In this document: positions 26,932-36,400 of the stretch, in pieces
How the letters are laid out: every line of letters begins with the position of its first letter
Position numbering within the stretch: position 1 is the first letter of the stretch
NCBI GenBank assembly: GCA_040755755.1
Contig: JBFLZW010000041.1
Coordinates: 1-64,000, forward strand
Length of the DNA: 64,000 nucleotides
From: a bacterium
GTDB taxonomy: Bacteria; SZUA-182; DTGQ01
Reading direction: 5' to 3'
Translations under genes and position numbers: made by a program
The notes under the pieces: generated by a model
The model's input: only the letters and a program-made list of their open reading frames with translations
The model's database searches: none
Told to the model about the DNA's origin: nothing

Positions 26932-29142
26932 ATGAATCTGAAGACCGAACCGGAACAAAGCATATTGACAAATGAGTTCATCCTGAATAGTCCTCTTGTA
27001 CCAGCATGGGAAGGCAAAGAACCAGGGTTGCAGCAGGAGGATGGAAAATTCCTGGAATTTTCGATTTTCGAGGGGAAGGATTTTTTCAGGAGTGAGCGGT
27101 TCTCCAAGGGAAAGATAATCGTAGGCAAAAGCGAAGAAGCAGACATCATTCTCCAGGGGCGAAATATTTTTGATATCCACGCTTTTTTTTACCGGAACGG
27201 TGATCAGGTTTTTGTATCGGATGGAGATCTTGGCAGCGGTGTTATAGTAAATGGCAGATTTGTATCCTCCCGAGCATTAAATCCTCATGATTTAGTATTC
27301 ATAGGTCCATATACGATCAAAGTTCAGCTAGGCAAAGCTTACAGTCAGCCTTCAGGAGACGATTTTCCGGATACGAATACCGTGACAGTTCAGGCTCCGG
27401 AAGAAGATGATTCCCCGGTGACGGAGATGGATACGGATACGGTTACAACAGGCGAATATAGCAAAAATGAGCCTGATGGAATGCAGGGGATCATCCGATC
27501 ACTGGAAAATGAACCTGACCAGGTTTTTCACGACTATGAGAAGCCGGATTTGACCATACCCCCTGATGTCATGAAAGAGCAGGTTTCACCCGGAATTGAA
27601 TTATCGTGGCATGAGGAGGTAGATTTTTCCCCGACGGGTGAAGATCTGCAAATTTACTCTGATGGAGAATATCCCGATCCAGAGGTTCAAAGAATTGAAG
27701 GCAATAATGTGCCGGAAGAGGATGACCTATCGGATTTTCAATTTGAGCCGTTATTTGCTGATCCTCATCCTGATTCTCAACACGAATTGCAAGAGAAGAA
27801 AAATGAGCCGGAAGACGATTCCGGGAGCGAGAGCTATTACGATGATGCTATCTTATTAACCTTTCCTAGGGCTGAGGACAATGATCAGTCCCATTCTGAG
27901 CCGGTAGTTTTGGAAGTAGAATCGCATGAAGATCCGCGAGTGCCTCACATATTGGAATTAGATGTCAGTGCACAGGCAGAGGCTGACATCCTATCGCAGA
28001 GCAAAAGCAATGAGGTTAGACTAGATGTTCCCAATTTCCCCTTTCTGGATGAGGAGGGTGAAAATAGCCATCACCCCCACCCAACCTCCCCCCTCAAGGG
28101 GGAGGGGAAAGATGGATGTCCTCAGCAAAGATGGGGAACATCTGAGAGTGGACCGGGAACAACAATCCATTCCGAAAATCAGGAAAATCCCCAGGAGGTA
28201 TTAAAGCGGATCATCGATCAAATTTCGAATTTTTCAAGTACCGCTACTGATATACCTGCTATCCCCCAAGGGGAAAGGGACCGGACATTTACTCATCAGG
28301 AAGAGAATGATAAGTATCATGAGGACACTGAGAACCATGCCCTGGAATTTTCAACCCAGAGAGTCCAGGAACCTGGAGTCAGTGCTGGATGGACAGGGAT
28401 CGAGGATCGGATTCAACCTCCCGGCATAGGATCGGAAATCGACATCCCGGCTAACCAGGTGAATAGGGAGAATACGTCCCAAGGTTCAGATATCGAACAG
28501 GTAAGAACTGGAATTCGGAGCTTTTTCCCAAAGATCCTTAGTTCAATTGAAATGGTAAAAAGAAAAGTTCAGAGTTTAACTTGTGGCCACATACTTCACA
28601 AGAAACCGGATGAAGCGGGTGATGAAGATGAGGAGATGGAGATAGAGGGAAGGGAGGATTTTGATCAGCCACCGCAACTATTGGCCAGCCAGAGTGCAGG
28701 AGAAGAAGATGATGAGGAGGAGGAAATCCTCCCCAGGATCATATTTCCGATAAAAGAAAGCCTTATGCAGTATCAGCAGCAGGAAACCATTCTGGATCCT
28801 GGCGAGGTAGTGCTTGAAGTATTGAAGTGCCGGGGAGATGATGTAGTCGATATGTGCTTTTTAACCAGGAAGGAGAAATACAGCAGTTTGAATGAATTTG
28901 GCCGGTTTTATGTGGCTGAAAACAAGGATCAGGAAACCTTTTACTTTTATTTTACCGATCAATTCAAGGGCAAAATCCAGTTCAGTGACAGTTATTCTAT
29001 AGACATTGAAAGATTATCCATCATTGAAGAGGTATACCGGAAAAAAGGAAGGGTTTACCGGTGTCTGCTCCCGATGAACGGAGTAGTATCCCTGTATGAC
29101 GGCAGCTATGACTATTACCTGCGACTCGTCAAGCCCGCTTAA
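26932..29142 (+). CDS. FHA-domain protein with acidic linker and AgmX-like C-terminal module
   Basis: 736 residues from the ATG at 26932 (GAGG five bases upstream); a GTG at 26905 is the alternative. An FHA domain (about 55-130, with IIVGKSEEADIILQG and VIVNGRFV) would bind phosphothreonine. A very long Asp/Glu/Pro-rich, probably disordered linker (about 140-600) follows. The C-terminal part (about 625-736, VLEVLKCRGDDVVDMCFLTR) resembles modules seen in FHA and AgmX-type proteins of deltaproteobacterial envelope machines. That resemblance is by eye and weak. There is no membrane segment. Within the linker, residues about 364-404 are encoded by a complete dispersed repeat (28023-28143). Likely a regulatory partner of the ExbB-like channel encoded just upstream. 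Confidence 0.7.
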   Translation: MNLKTEPEQSILTNEFILNSPLVPAWEGKEPGLQQEDGKFLEFSIFEGKDFFRSERFSKGKIIVGKSEEADIILQGRNIFDIHAFFYRNGDQVFVSDGDLGSGVIVNGRFVSSRALNPHDLVFIGPYTIKVQLGKAYSQPSGDDFPDTNTVTVQAPEEDDSPVTEMDTDTVTTGEYSKNEPDGMQGIIRSLENEPDQVFHDYEKPDLTIPPDVMKEQVSPGIELSWHEEVDFSPTGEDLQIYSDGEYPDPEVQRIEGNNVPEEDDLSDFQFEPLFADPHPDSQHELQEKKNEPEDDSGSESYYDDAILLTFPRAEDNDQSHSEPVVLEVESHEDPRVPHILELDVSAQAEADILSQSKSNEVRLDVPNFPFLDEEGENSHHPHPTSPLKGEGKDGCPQQRWGTSESGPGTTIHSENQENPQEVLKRIIDQISNFSSTATDIPAIPQGERDRTFTHQEENDKYHEDTENHALEFSTQRVQEPGVSAGWTGIEDRIQPPGIGSEIDIPANQVNRENTSQGSDIEQVRTGIRSFFPKILSSIEMVKRKVQSLTCGHILHKKPDEAGDEDEEMEIEGREDFDQPPQLLASQSAGEEDDEEEEILPRIIFPIKESLMQYQQQETILDPGEVVLEVLKCRGDDVVDMCFLTRKEKYSSLNEFGRFYVAENKDQETFYFYFTDQFKGKIQFSDSYSIDIERLSIIEEVYRKKGRVYRCLLPMNGVVSLYDGSYDYYLRLVKPA
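28023..28143. repeat. Palindromic repeat element inside the FHA coding sequence
   Basis: Begins AGATGTTCCC (28023-28032) and ends with its exact inverted copy GGGAACATCT (28134-28143). The body contains CATCACCCCCACCCAACCTC and CCCCTCAAGGGGGAGG, matching the intergenic element at 41088-41227 along its whole length apart from an internal 16-20 base gap. It encodes SHHPHPTSPLKGEGKDGC and more in frame with the FHA gene, without a stop codon. Confidence 0.85.
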
Positions 29143-29306
29143 AAGCTAACAACTCACAGAATCTATTCTTTCTTCCTTGACTTTAGCTATCTCTATCTTT
29201 TAAAATTCTGTGTTGGTCTTGCAGGAGGGAAATACTTACTCAATTCCAAATTTTTCATATACTGCTATTCAGATCCAGCAGGTATTACAATATAAAAAAC
29301 AGGGAA

Positions 29307-29624
29307 ATGGCTCCAATAGAATCTGTTTTAAATGAGATAGTGCGCAGAATCGTTGAAACTGTGCATCCAAAAAGAATTATTCTTTTTGGATCTGCTGTTC
29401 GAGGAAATATGGGACCTGACAGCGATCTGGACCTGCTCATTGTTGTATCATCGGGTGAGCATCGACGTAAGACAGCGCAGAAAATTTATAGAAATCTAAT
29501 CGGCGTAGGTTTTGCAACCGATATCGTTGTGGTTACAGAAGGTGATCTGGAAAATTATAAAGATTGTATCGACCTGGTAATCCAACCGGCCCTCGAAGAA
29601 GGGAGAGTGCTCTATGCTGCGTGA
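29307..29624 (+). CDS. Minimal nucleotidyltransferase (MNT) of MNT/HEPN pair
   Basis: 105 residues. The nucleotidyltransferase core IILFGSAVRGNMGPDSDLDL (about 24-43) has the GS-x-R-G and D-x-D signature, followed by LIVV and a later acidic residue in VVVTEGD. MNT proteins with a HEPN partner are widespread modules that behave as toxin-antitoxin systems: the MNT adds nucleotides to the HEPN protein and silences it. The start ATG at 29307 follows AGGG closely. It overlaps the HEPN gene by 11 bases, as is typical of such pairs. Confidence 0.88.
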   Translation: MAPIESVLNEIVRRIVETVHPKRIILFGSAVRGNMGPDSDLDLLIVVSSGEHRRKTAQKIYRNLIGVGFATDIVVVTEGDLENYKDCIDLVIQPALEEGRVLYAA

Positions 29625-30027
29625 TCCGGGTGATTACCGTAATCCACATGAATGGATCAAAAGAGCAAAAAGTAATCTTATCCGTGCCCGGCAGCCTAAA
29701 GTGGAGGGGATATTATGGGAGGACCTTTGTTTTGACACTCAGCAGGCTGTGGAAAAGGCATTGAAAGCAGTGCTCTTGTCGCGGGGCATACGGTTTCGGT
29801 TTGTTCATGATATTGCTGAGCTGCTGACGATCCTTGAAAAACATGCTATTCACTTGCCTGATGAGATACGGGCCGCCGCCGGGTTGACCGATTATGCAGT
29901 GGAAACCAGATATCCGGGCACGGCTGAACCGGTTACCGAGGAGGAATTCAAAGAAGCACTCAGGACTGCTGAAGCAGTAGTCGTCTGGGCTCAGAGTTTG
30001 ATTGACGGCCCATCCTGCCAGAAGTGA
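29614..30027 (+). CDS. HEPN-domain protein of MNT/HEPN pair
   Basis: 137 residues, all-helical. It has HEPN features: WIKRAKSNLIRARQ near the N-terminus, CFDTQQAVEKALKAVLLSRG (about 46-65), then RFRFVHDIAELL with the His-Asp typical of the second conserved motif, and LTDYAVETRYPG near the end. HEPN proteins of this type are putative RNases held in check by their MNT partner. It overlaps the preceding MNT gene. Which member is toxic here would need experiment. Confidence 0.87.
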   Translation: MLRDPGDYRNPHEWIKRAKSNLIRARQPKVEGILWEDLCFDTQQAVEKALKAVLLSRGIRFRFVHDIAELLTILEKHAIHLPDEIRAAAGLTDYAVETRYPGTAEPVTEEEFKEALRTAEAVVVWAQSLIDGPSCQK

Positions 30028-30155
30028 ATACTCGAAGCTAGCAATATCGCCTATTCCCTTCAGTAATCAATCCCCTTTTGCGGCTCGATTCCCTGTCTGA
30101 AGGCATACGGTATAGGCCCTTTGAATCATCTGGGGAGAGCATCTGTGCCTGAGAG

Positions 30156-31436
30156 TTATTTCGGCATCCAGCCCAGGGTGAGGCCAAAGGTTATATCATC
30201 GGGTTGAAGCGGTATCAGGTCATTCCGTACAAAGGTCTTTCCATTCCATTGATATTGGCGTAAGAAGTGCTGATCGTCCGAGGCCACGTAAATTTCGTTC
30301 TTACCATCGTGATCGAGGTCAGAAATGAGGGTGGCATGCTCAAAGCCGCTGGATTGGTCGTCGATCAGGGACTTCTCCCAATTCCCCTGCTCCTTTTGCC
30401 GTAACACCCAGATACCGGATTGCATGGTCGAAGCCACGATGTCAATAGACCCGTCTCCATCCACATCGGCAGCCGTGAGATAGCGGCAGAGCATATCCGG
30501 CAGGTCTGCAATGATCTGTCCGCTCAACTGCCCGTTCACAAACCGGTATTGCTTGATCTTGGCAGTGTCCACAAGGCCCGGCTGTCCCTGGACAGTGCCC
30601 ATTTCGCCCTCGATAGCTGCAAACAGGTCAGGATACCCGGAGCCGGTGACATCGGCGGCCAGGATCTCTTTAACGTGACGGTTGGGGAATTCCTCAACAA
30701 TATCGCTCAGGAATCGCTCTCCATCGAACCGGTACATGATGATCTTTCCCGGTTGGGGGCTTCCGTCAAGACGATTGGGAGCACTGGGTGTGGAAAAGAA
30801 TTCCTTCTTCCCATCGTGGTTAATGTCCCCGATTTCGATTTCATGAACGAAAGTGTCCGGGGTCCGGCCAAGCTCCGTGATAACCCAGGCTCCATCTTTC
30901 CACTGAAGCACGGCCACAATACCCTGGTCATGGGTGGCGATAACAAGATCATCTCCACCGTCCCCCGTTACATCGCCAGTTTCTACATCCCTCAATCGGT
31001 TCTGTTCCCCCCCAAAAGTGGGGTTCCAGAGCAAAGTCCCTTTCCACTGGCCTGCCTCGTTCCGGTGCCACAGTTTGAGGGCGGCGGCATTGCCGGAAAT
31101 AGTTAAAATTCCCGGTTGTCCTGATGGCGGATTGAACCAGAGAGCTTTATGAAAAACATTACTTTCCGGATCTTCCAAAAGAGTGCTTTTCCATCCATCC
31201 GGCGTCCTTTTGACCATCGTCAGTTTGGCGGCACCGGGGATGGACCGTGCTTCCCCGTCCGGTTGTTGTTCTGTCCGAAACTGCGCCTGAGCCAGAAAAA
31301 GTACAGCAGAGGAGGATGCGGCATGGCTCAGGCCATTTCCTGAGGGAGCATGCGCCGCCTTCAGGCATCCGGTAATACCACCCAGCAAGGCTGCCAGAAG
31401 TATGAAGAAGCAAAAATTCCTGTACCTGTATTTCAT
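30156..31436 (-). CDS. FG-GAP/VCBS-type beta-propeller lipoprotein
   Basis: 426 residues from the ATG at 31436; the frame is open to 31523. An N-terminal lipoprotein signal ends LLGGITGC (Cys about residue 24). The rest is a series of about seven beta-propeller repeats with Ca-binding Asp-rich loops of the FG-GAP/VCBS kind: DVTGDGGDDLVIATHD, DINHDGKKEF, DVTGSGYPDLFAA, DVDGDGSIDIVAS and DLDHDGKNEIYVAS. It is expected to be lipid-anchored in an envelope membrane and exposed. Such propellers bind ligands or partners rather than catalyse. The stop codon of the UspA-like gene abuts the start, implying one transcript with it. Confidence 0.82.
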   Translation of the reverse strand: MKYRYRNFCFFILLAALLGGITGCLKAAHAPSGNGLSHAASSSAVLFLAQAQFRTEQQPDGEARSIPGAAKLTMVKRTPDGWKSTLLEDPESNVFHKALWFNPPSGQPGILTISGNAAALKLWHRNEAGQWKGTLLWNPTFGGEQNRLRDVETGDVTGDGGDDLVIATHDQGIVAVLQWKDGAWVITELGRTPDTFVHEIEIGDINHDGKKEFFSTPSAPNRLDGSPQPGKIIMYRFDGERFLSDIVEEFPNRHVKEILAADVTGSGYPDLFAAIEGEMGTVQGQPGLVDTAKIKQYRFVNGQLSGQIIADLPDMLCRYLTAADVDGDGSIDIVASTMQSGIWVLRQKEQGNWEKSLIDDQSSGFEHATLISDLDHDGKNEIYVASDDQHFLRQYQWNGKTFVRNDLIPLQPDDITFGLTLGWMPK

Positions 31437-31437
31437 A

Positions 31438-31881
31438 TTATTTGACTCCAGATGGGGGATTTTTGATATAAATGACCTCAAAAGGGGCTTCATGAAGAGA
31501 AGTCGAAATACGCTTCTGGGCAATGATCGTAGATACCTGCTTTTCTTTGGCCAGGCGCAGAATATTATCGATATACGGTCCCTTGATAACGATAAATTCG
31601 GTCTCCAGACCCTTCTCCCGTGCTTTTTGCTGAATGCTGTGCAGGGCTTTCAGAATGACTTCGCCCCGCTTCTCTTTAATCTCTTCCCGGAGCTGATCGA
31701 GCACCTTTCGACCGAGAAAGCTTACATCTTCCATCATCCGGCTGACTTTGCCCGACATATTGGCCTCCCGGATGTCAAGGACAATCAGCCGGGCTTTCTT
31801 CTGGAGAGCCATCTCGATAGCATAGCTTGCAATTTTATCCGAAATTTGGGTGGCTGAAAATACCACCATGATTGTTTCCAT
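31438..31881 (-). CDS. UspA-like (universal stress) domain protein
   Basis: 147 residues with the alternating strand/helix pattern of the universal stress protein fold: METIMVVFSATQISDKIASY at the start, ARLIVLDIREANMSG, then a helical stretch and GLETEFIVIKGPYIDNILRL. It ends VSTIIAQKRISTSLHEAPFE, which matches the region of the nucleotide-binding loop but lacks a clear G-x2-G-x9-G(S/T) motif, so ATP binding is doubtful. It sits between a DASS transporter gene and a propeller lipoprotein gene on the same strand. UspA-like domains often accompany transporters, which fits this place. Confidence 0.68.
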   Translation of the reverse strand: METIMVVFSATQISDKIASYAIEMALQKKARLIVLDIREANMSGKVSRMMEDVSFLGRKVLDQLREEIKEKRGEVILKALHSIQQKAREKGLETEFIVIKGPYIDNILRLAKEKQVSTIIAQKRISTSLHEAPFEVIYIKNPPSGVK

Positions 31882-31905
31882 AGCAGTTTCGCTTTCCTTC
31901 TTTTT

Positions 31906-33345
31906 TTACAGGGATACTCCCACCAGAGGCCAATACCATTTTACCAGAATTAAAAAAATGATCCAGCAGCAAATGTGCAGAATTATTCCTGCCTTGATAA
32001 TATCCCTGATGTCGTAATACCCTGATGAATAGGCAATAGCATTGGCAGGAGAACCCATGGGCAGAATAAAGGGCAAACCGGCAGGGACGGCTACACCGAA
32101 AACCATGGCCAGGGGATTGATGGCATTCGCACGACAAATGCTGAACCCGATAGGAAGAATGATGGCCACGCAGGCTACATTGCTGATCCCTTCCGTAAGC
32201 AGGAAGGAGAACAGGGAGAAGATGCCGATTGTCCAGAGAGGCGCTAAGTGGACCCTGCTCAGCAATTGATGGGCAATCCAGCGGGCCGCCCCGGTCTGAT
32301 CAACAGCTTTGGCGATAACGATGGCCCCTCCGTACATCAGGATTACTCCCCAGTTAACATAGCTGTTGACATCATCCCAGGTAATGACCTTGGCTATAAA
32401 CAGGGTTACAGCCGAAAAAAGTGAGACCATAGCCATCTCAAACCAGTGATTGAAAATAATCCAGATCAGGATGGTGGTAGTAAGAATGACAAGAACCTTT
32501 TTTTCCGTTAAAGTCATCGGGCCGATTTCCCGTAATTCTTCTTCCAGCTTCTTCCTGGCAGGTCTCACATCGGCTATATCGAGATTGAAGCCGAAAATCA
32601 AAATAGCATAGGCCACAATGAGCGTTATTCCGACCAGAGGAAGAGCTACCCTGGACCATCCCCAGAAGCTCAGGGATTGATGGAAAGCCTCCTGTAACAT
32701 GCCGACAGCCAGAGGTGCCCGCGCTCCTCCGAGAAGGGTCCCCACTCCGCCGATTACTGATCCCCAGGACATGGCCAGAAACAGGCCGGTTCCATATTGA
32801 CTCTCACGGGGCTGGGAATCCAGACTCAGGGCAATGGTTCCCACTACGGGAAACATCAGGGCGGCGACAGCATGCTCCGGTATGATCAAGGCCATGAAGC
32901 CGCAGGTAATGAGAATACCCAAAATTAAAATGCGGGGGCTGTGGCTGAAGTGGGTGAGGATGGCGAGAGCCGTACGCTTGCTCAACCCGGATTTTATGGT
33001 GGCAGAAGCCATAATAAAAGCGCCGAGAATGAAAAATACCGCACTGTTGCCAAAAAAGGAGTAAGCCTGCTCGGCTTTCATGACCCGCAAGAGAGGAATC
33101 AGCGCAATAACCAGCAAGCCGGTAACCGAAAGGGGAAGTGCATTGGTAACCCACAAAATCAAGGCCAGGGAAAAAATTCCCAGTGAGCGTTGTCCGGCAG
33201 TTGAGAGGTTGGCCGGGCTGGGGAGAACAAGGAAAATAAGAAGGGTGAAAAAGGCCAGGAAAAGAAAAGCGAGCTCTCGTCTGCTCCCTGCGACAGTATC
33301 TCTGGAGTTATTGCCTCCTGATGTATGGGTATGGTTTTTTACCAT
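31906..33345 (-). CDS. DASS/SLC13 family sodium-coupled anion transporter
   Basis: 479 residues with twelve or more hydrophobic segments. The family signatures are visible: NSAVFFILGAFIMASATIKS (about 103-122), AVAALMFPVVGTIALSL, and the second-half motif GMVFGVAVPAGLPFILPMGS, then PANAIAYSSGYYDIRD. These transporters import dicarboxylates, sulfate, tungstate or similar divalent anions with sodium. The substrate is not evident. An interior loop of charged residues (about 275-290, RKKLEEELREIGPMTLTEKK) separates the two halves as usual. It lies 24 bases upstream of the UspA-like gene and about 145 bases downstream of the large cytochrome gene, all on one strand. Confidence 0.88.
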   Translation of the reverse strand: MVKNHTHTSGGNNSRDTVAGSRRELAFLFLAFFTLLIFLVLPSPANLSTAGQRSLGIFSLALILWVTNALPLSVTGLLVIALIPLLRVMKAEQAYSFFGNSAVFFILGAFIMASATIKSGLSKRTALAILTHFSHSPRILILGILITCGFMALIIPEHAVAALMFPVVGTIALSLDSQPRESQYGTGLFLAMSWGSVIGGVGTLLGGARAPLAVGMLQEAFHQSLSFWGWSRVALPLVGITLIVAYAILIFGFNLDIADVRPARKKLEEELREIGPMTLTEKKVLVILTTTILIWIIFNHWFEMAMVSLFSAVTLFIAKVITWDDVNSYVNWGVILMYGGAIVIAKAVDQTGAARWIAHQLLSRVHLAPLWTIGIFSLFSFLLTEGISNVACVAIILPIGFSICRANAINPLAMVFGVAVPAGLPFILPMGSPANAIAYSSGYYDIRDIIKAGIILHICCWIIFLILVKWYWPLVGVSL

Positions 33346-33489
33346 GAGAGTCTTTTATCCGAAGTCAATGCTTTGCCAGTCAGGGTTGTTATTTGGCTTT
33401 TGATCTTTTCTTTTCGGATTTTCTGCAATAAAACCTGCCAGGGCAGTATATCAGGATTCCCTGCTAAAATAAATATTGAATTTCGATCT

Positions 33490-36400
33490 TCAGGGGTGGC
33501 ATTCCTGGCAGGACTTTTTGGACGTAGTCATAGGGCCGGTCATGTCGTGCATTCCATTTCTCTCTGGGTAGGTATATACTTTTTTGGGCAGAGAGTGGCG
33601 GTTTCGATGGCAGGCCATGCAATTTATACTCGCCTGTTTGGATACTCCCTTCTGACCATGCTGAATATCCTGGTGGCACCGGAAACATTCAATCGATTGT
33701 TTATTAACATGAACAGTGTGGATGAGAGGGGTATCTCCGGCCAGCTTGTTTTTAGAATTGATATGGCAGGTGAAGCATCGTTCTCTGGGAACCTGACCCT
33801 CTCCCTGGGTGACTTTGATGTGGCAGTCGGTGCAGAGAAGATTTTCGTTATTAGCCAGAAATTTTTCATGATTGAGCTCAACTCCTGCAAAATTTATCGA
33901 AATACCGGGTAAAGAGTGACAGGTAATGCACCTTCCAACCCCGGTATCCTTTTCCTGTCTTCCTTTAAAGTGGCAGTTAAAGCAGATCGTTTCGGTTACC
34001 CGTACATGTTTGCCCTGGACGATTTGTGAATGGCAGGTAATGCACCCAAGATGCTTGCCGCGGGGAGAAGTTTTTAAATGCTGCTCATGGCTGAATCGGA
34101 TACCATGCTTGAACAGCTTTTCTTCCTGGATTTCAGCCCATTGATGACATCCCTGCTGCAAACAGGCCTGATCACTGACCCTGGATTTGGGTAAAATGGA
34201 ATAGGTTCTCGCCAGAGCCCTGATGACAAGGCTGAATTTATTACGATCTTCCTGGTTCCCGGAGGTGCTGAGATGTTCATAGTGGCAGGTTACACAACTT
34301 ACCGCCTGATGAGAAGAAGTCTGCCAGGACTCGGTATAGGGGCGCATATAGTGGCAGCGGTTGCAAAATCCCGGGTAATTAATGATTTTTTGGGAATAGA
34401 GGGGAATCAAAATTCCGGGGAAAAAAGCCAGTAATCCCAGGCAGGCAAGGGCTTTCTTCCAGTGGACCTTGGAGCGGGAGGATGTATCTCCTTCCATCCA
34501 ACTTGCGGACGGGGAAAGGAACAGGAAAAGGCCCAGAAAACTGATCAGGTAGAGGGAGTAGGCCGACAGGTCGCTTATGCATCTTTGGTGGTTAACCGTG
34601 AAAAAATTGTAGGCCAATAGTCCAAGAGTAATGGTTGTCAGATACAGATAAAGTTCCCTGCCCAATTGAACTGCCAGGAACATATAAAGCACAGCCGAGA
34701 GAAGGAGAAGCTTCTGAGAAACTTCCAGGTTCCCGGAAAAGAAAGCCATGATGCAGCACGTCAAAGCCACGAGTGTAGCTACATCGAAGATTGGCTGTGT
34801 CCGGTCCCGCCCTTGTTTCCTTTTTATGAAATAGCCAATCAGACAAAGAAAGAAAGGATCAAAGAAAAAATACTGCAAGCGCATGGTGGGCAATAATCCA
34901 GGCACCTCTCGCAAGCCAAAATAGAAGCATATGGAGAAAAAGGCAGCGGCCAGAAAAGAGTGCTCATAGCAGGGCGATATCCAGCTCAAAGCCAGATAGA
35001 AAAACAGATAGACCAGAAGGGAAAGAAAAAGCCAGTATGTTTTTCCTGCACCCGGATTGATTAATGCCAGAAGAATAATCGCTGATACCCAAAGATGTCC
35101 GGCATTTTTAAACATACTTTTTCCCCACGGAAGAAACGGCCTAGCCCATAAGCTGCATCCATAGAAAAGCACGACCAGCGGGAGGGCGGCAGTAAGTATC
35201 ATATTTCCGGGAATTCCTCCTGTCAGAAGCCCTTTATACCAGACTGCGGCTAAAACGAGGCAGGCTGCGCCGATGTGCCAGACCTTGTTCGTTTGACAGG
35301 CCATAAACAGGTGAGCGGCAAATAAGATGCAACTCAGAAATAGACCGGATGGAAGGTCTTGGGAATACAGCCAGGCGAGGACCGAAATCAGGCTTAAAAG
35401 ATTCCCTGCCCAGTAAGATACTTTGCTCAATCTGGGAAACTGTTTATCGGCAAAACTATAAGCCAGATAATGGAGAAAAACACACATTGACAAGCCGTAG
35501 AGTGAGTCAGGTGAAGCATAATTCAAGGTTACCAGAAAAAATCCACTCAGAGTCAGCCATCCGAAATACCAGACTTGTGCCAGAGGATAGCCTTTCTGCT
35601 GTGATCGCATACCCAGTCCCAGCAGGAGAAAACCAGGGAGTAAAAAGAGGAGATTAGTCCCGCCGGAAGAGATAAGCTCTTTGGGAATCAAGTAATAGTA
35701 TATGAATGCCACAACCAGCACGACGGGGAAAAGGAACTTCTGGTCCTCGGTGATCAGAAAGAATACCAGCATGGAAAAAAGATAGCCAAAACCCAGCATG
35801 CAGATGAAGTCCAGGGAATAGCTGGACAGTTGCAAAGGAATGAGGAAAGCGAGGAGGACCGTGAGAAATTGGACCTCATAGATTGTTTTGCTGAAAACAA
35901 GCCGCCCCATCTGCTGACCCAGGTGCCCAAGCCAGAAAAACAGCCAGATTAAAGGGATAGTGAGGATCAGATACCAACTGATTTCATAGACCGGGGAGTG
36001 AATCAATAATCCCTCGAAAAAGGCGATATTCATGAAAAGGCCAAACAGGTAGGTGGAAATGCTTTGCTCCCCTTCAGTCTCAAAGTTATTCTGCCAGCCT
36101 GCAAGAAAGTACAGAAAAGCATAAGCCAGCCCGATTACCAGGTAAAAAAGGCCCACCGGAAAGCCATTCCAGGCAAAAAGAAAAAGGTAACCCAGGGCGA
36201 AAAGGTAAGAAATTACCAGGAATTTGTTCTGCTTTCGTGGCAGGTCCTTACCTGCGGTTCGAGATAACCTTGTGTGCAAAACATGCAAGCGGTAAAAATG
36301 GAAGGAGTAAAGAAATCCGATAATCATGAGCAAATTTACCCGTGAGCAATAATACCAGAAAGCGAGTGCGAGCCCGATAAATCCGATAACAAAAGCAGGA

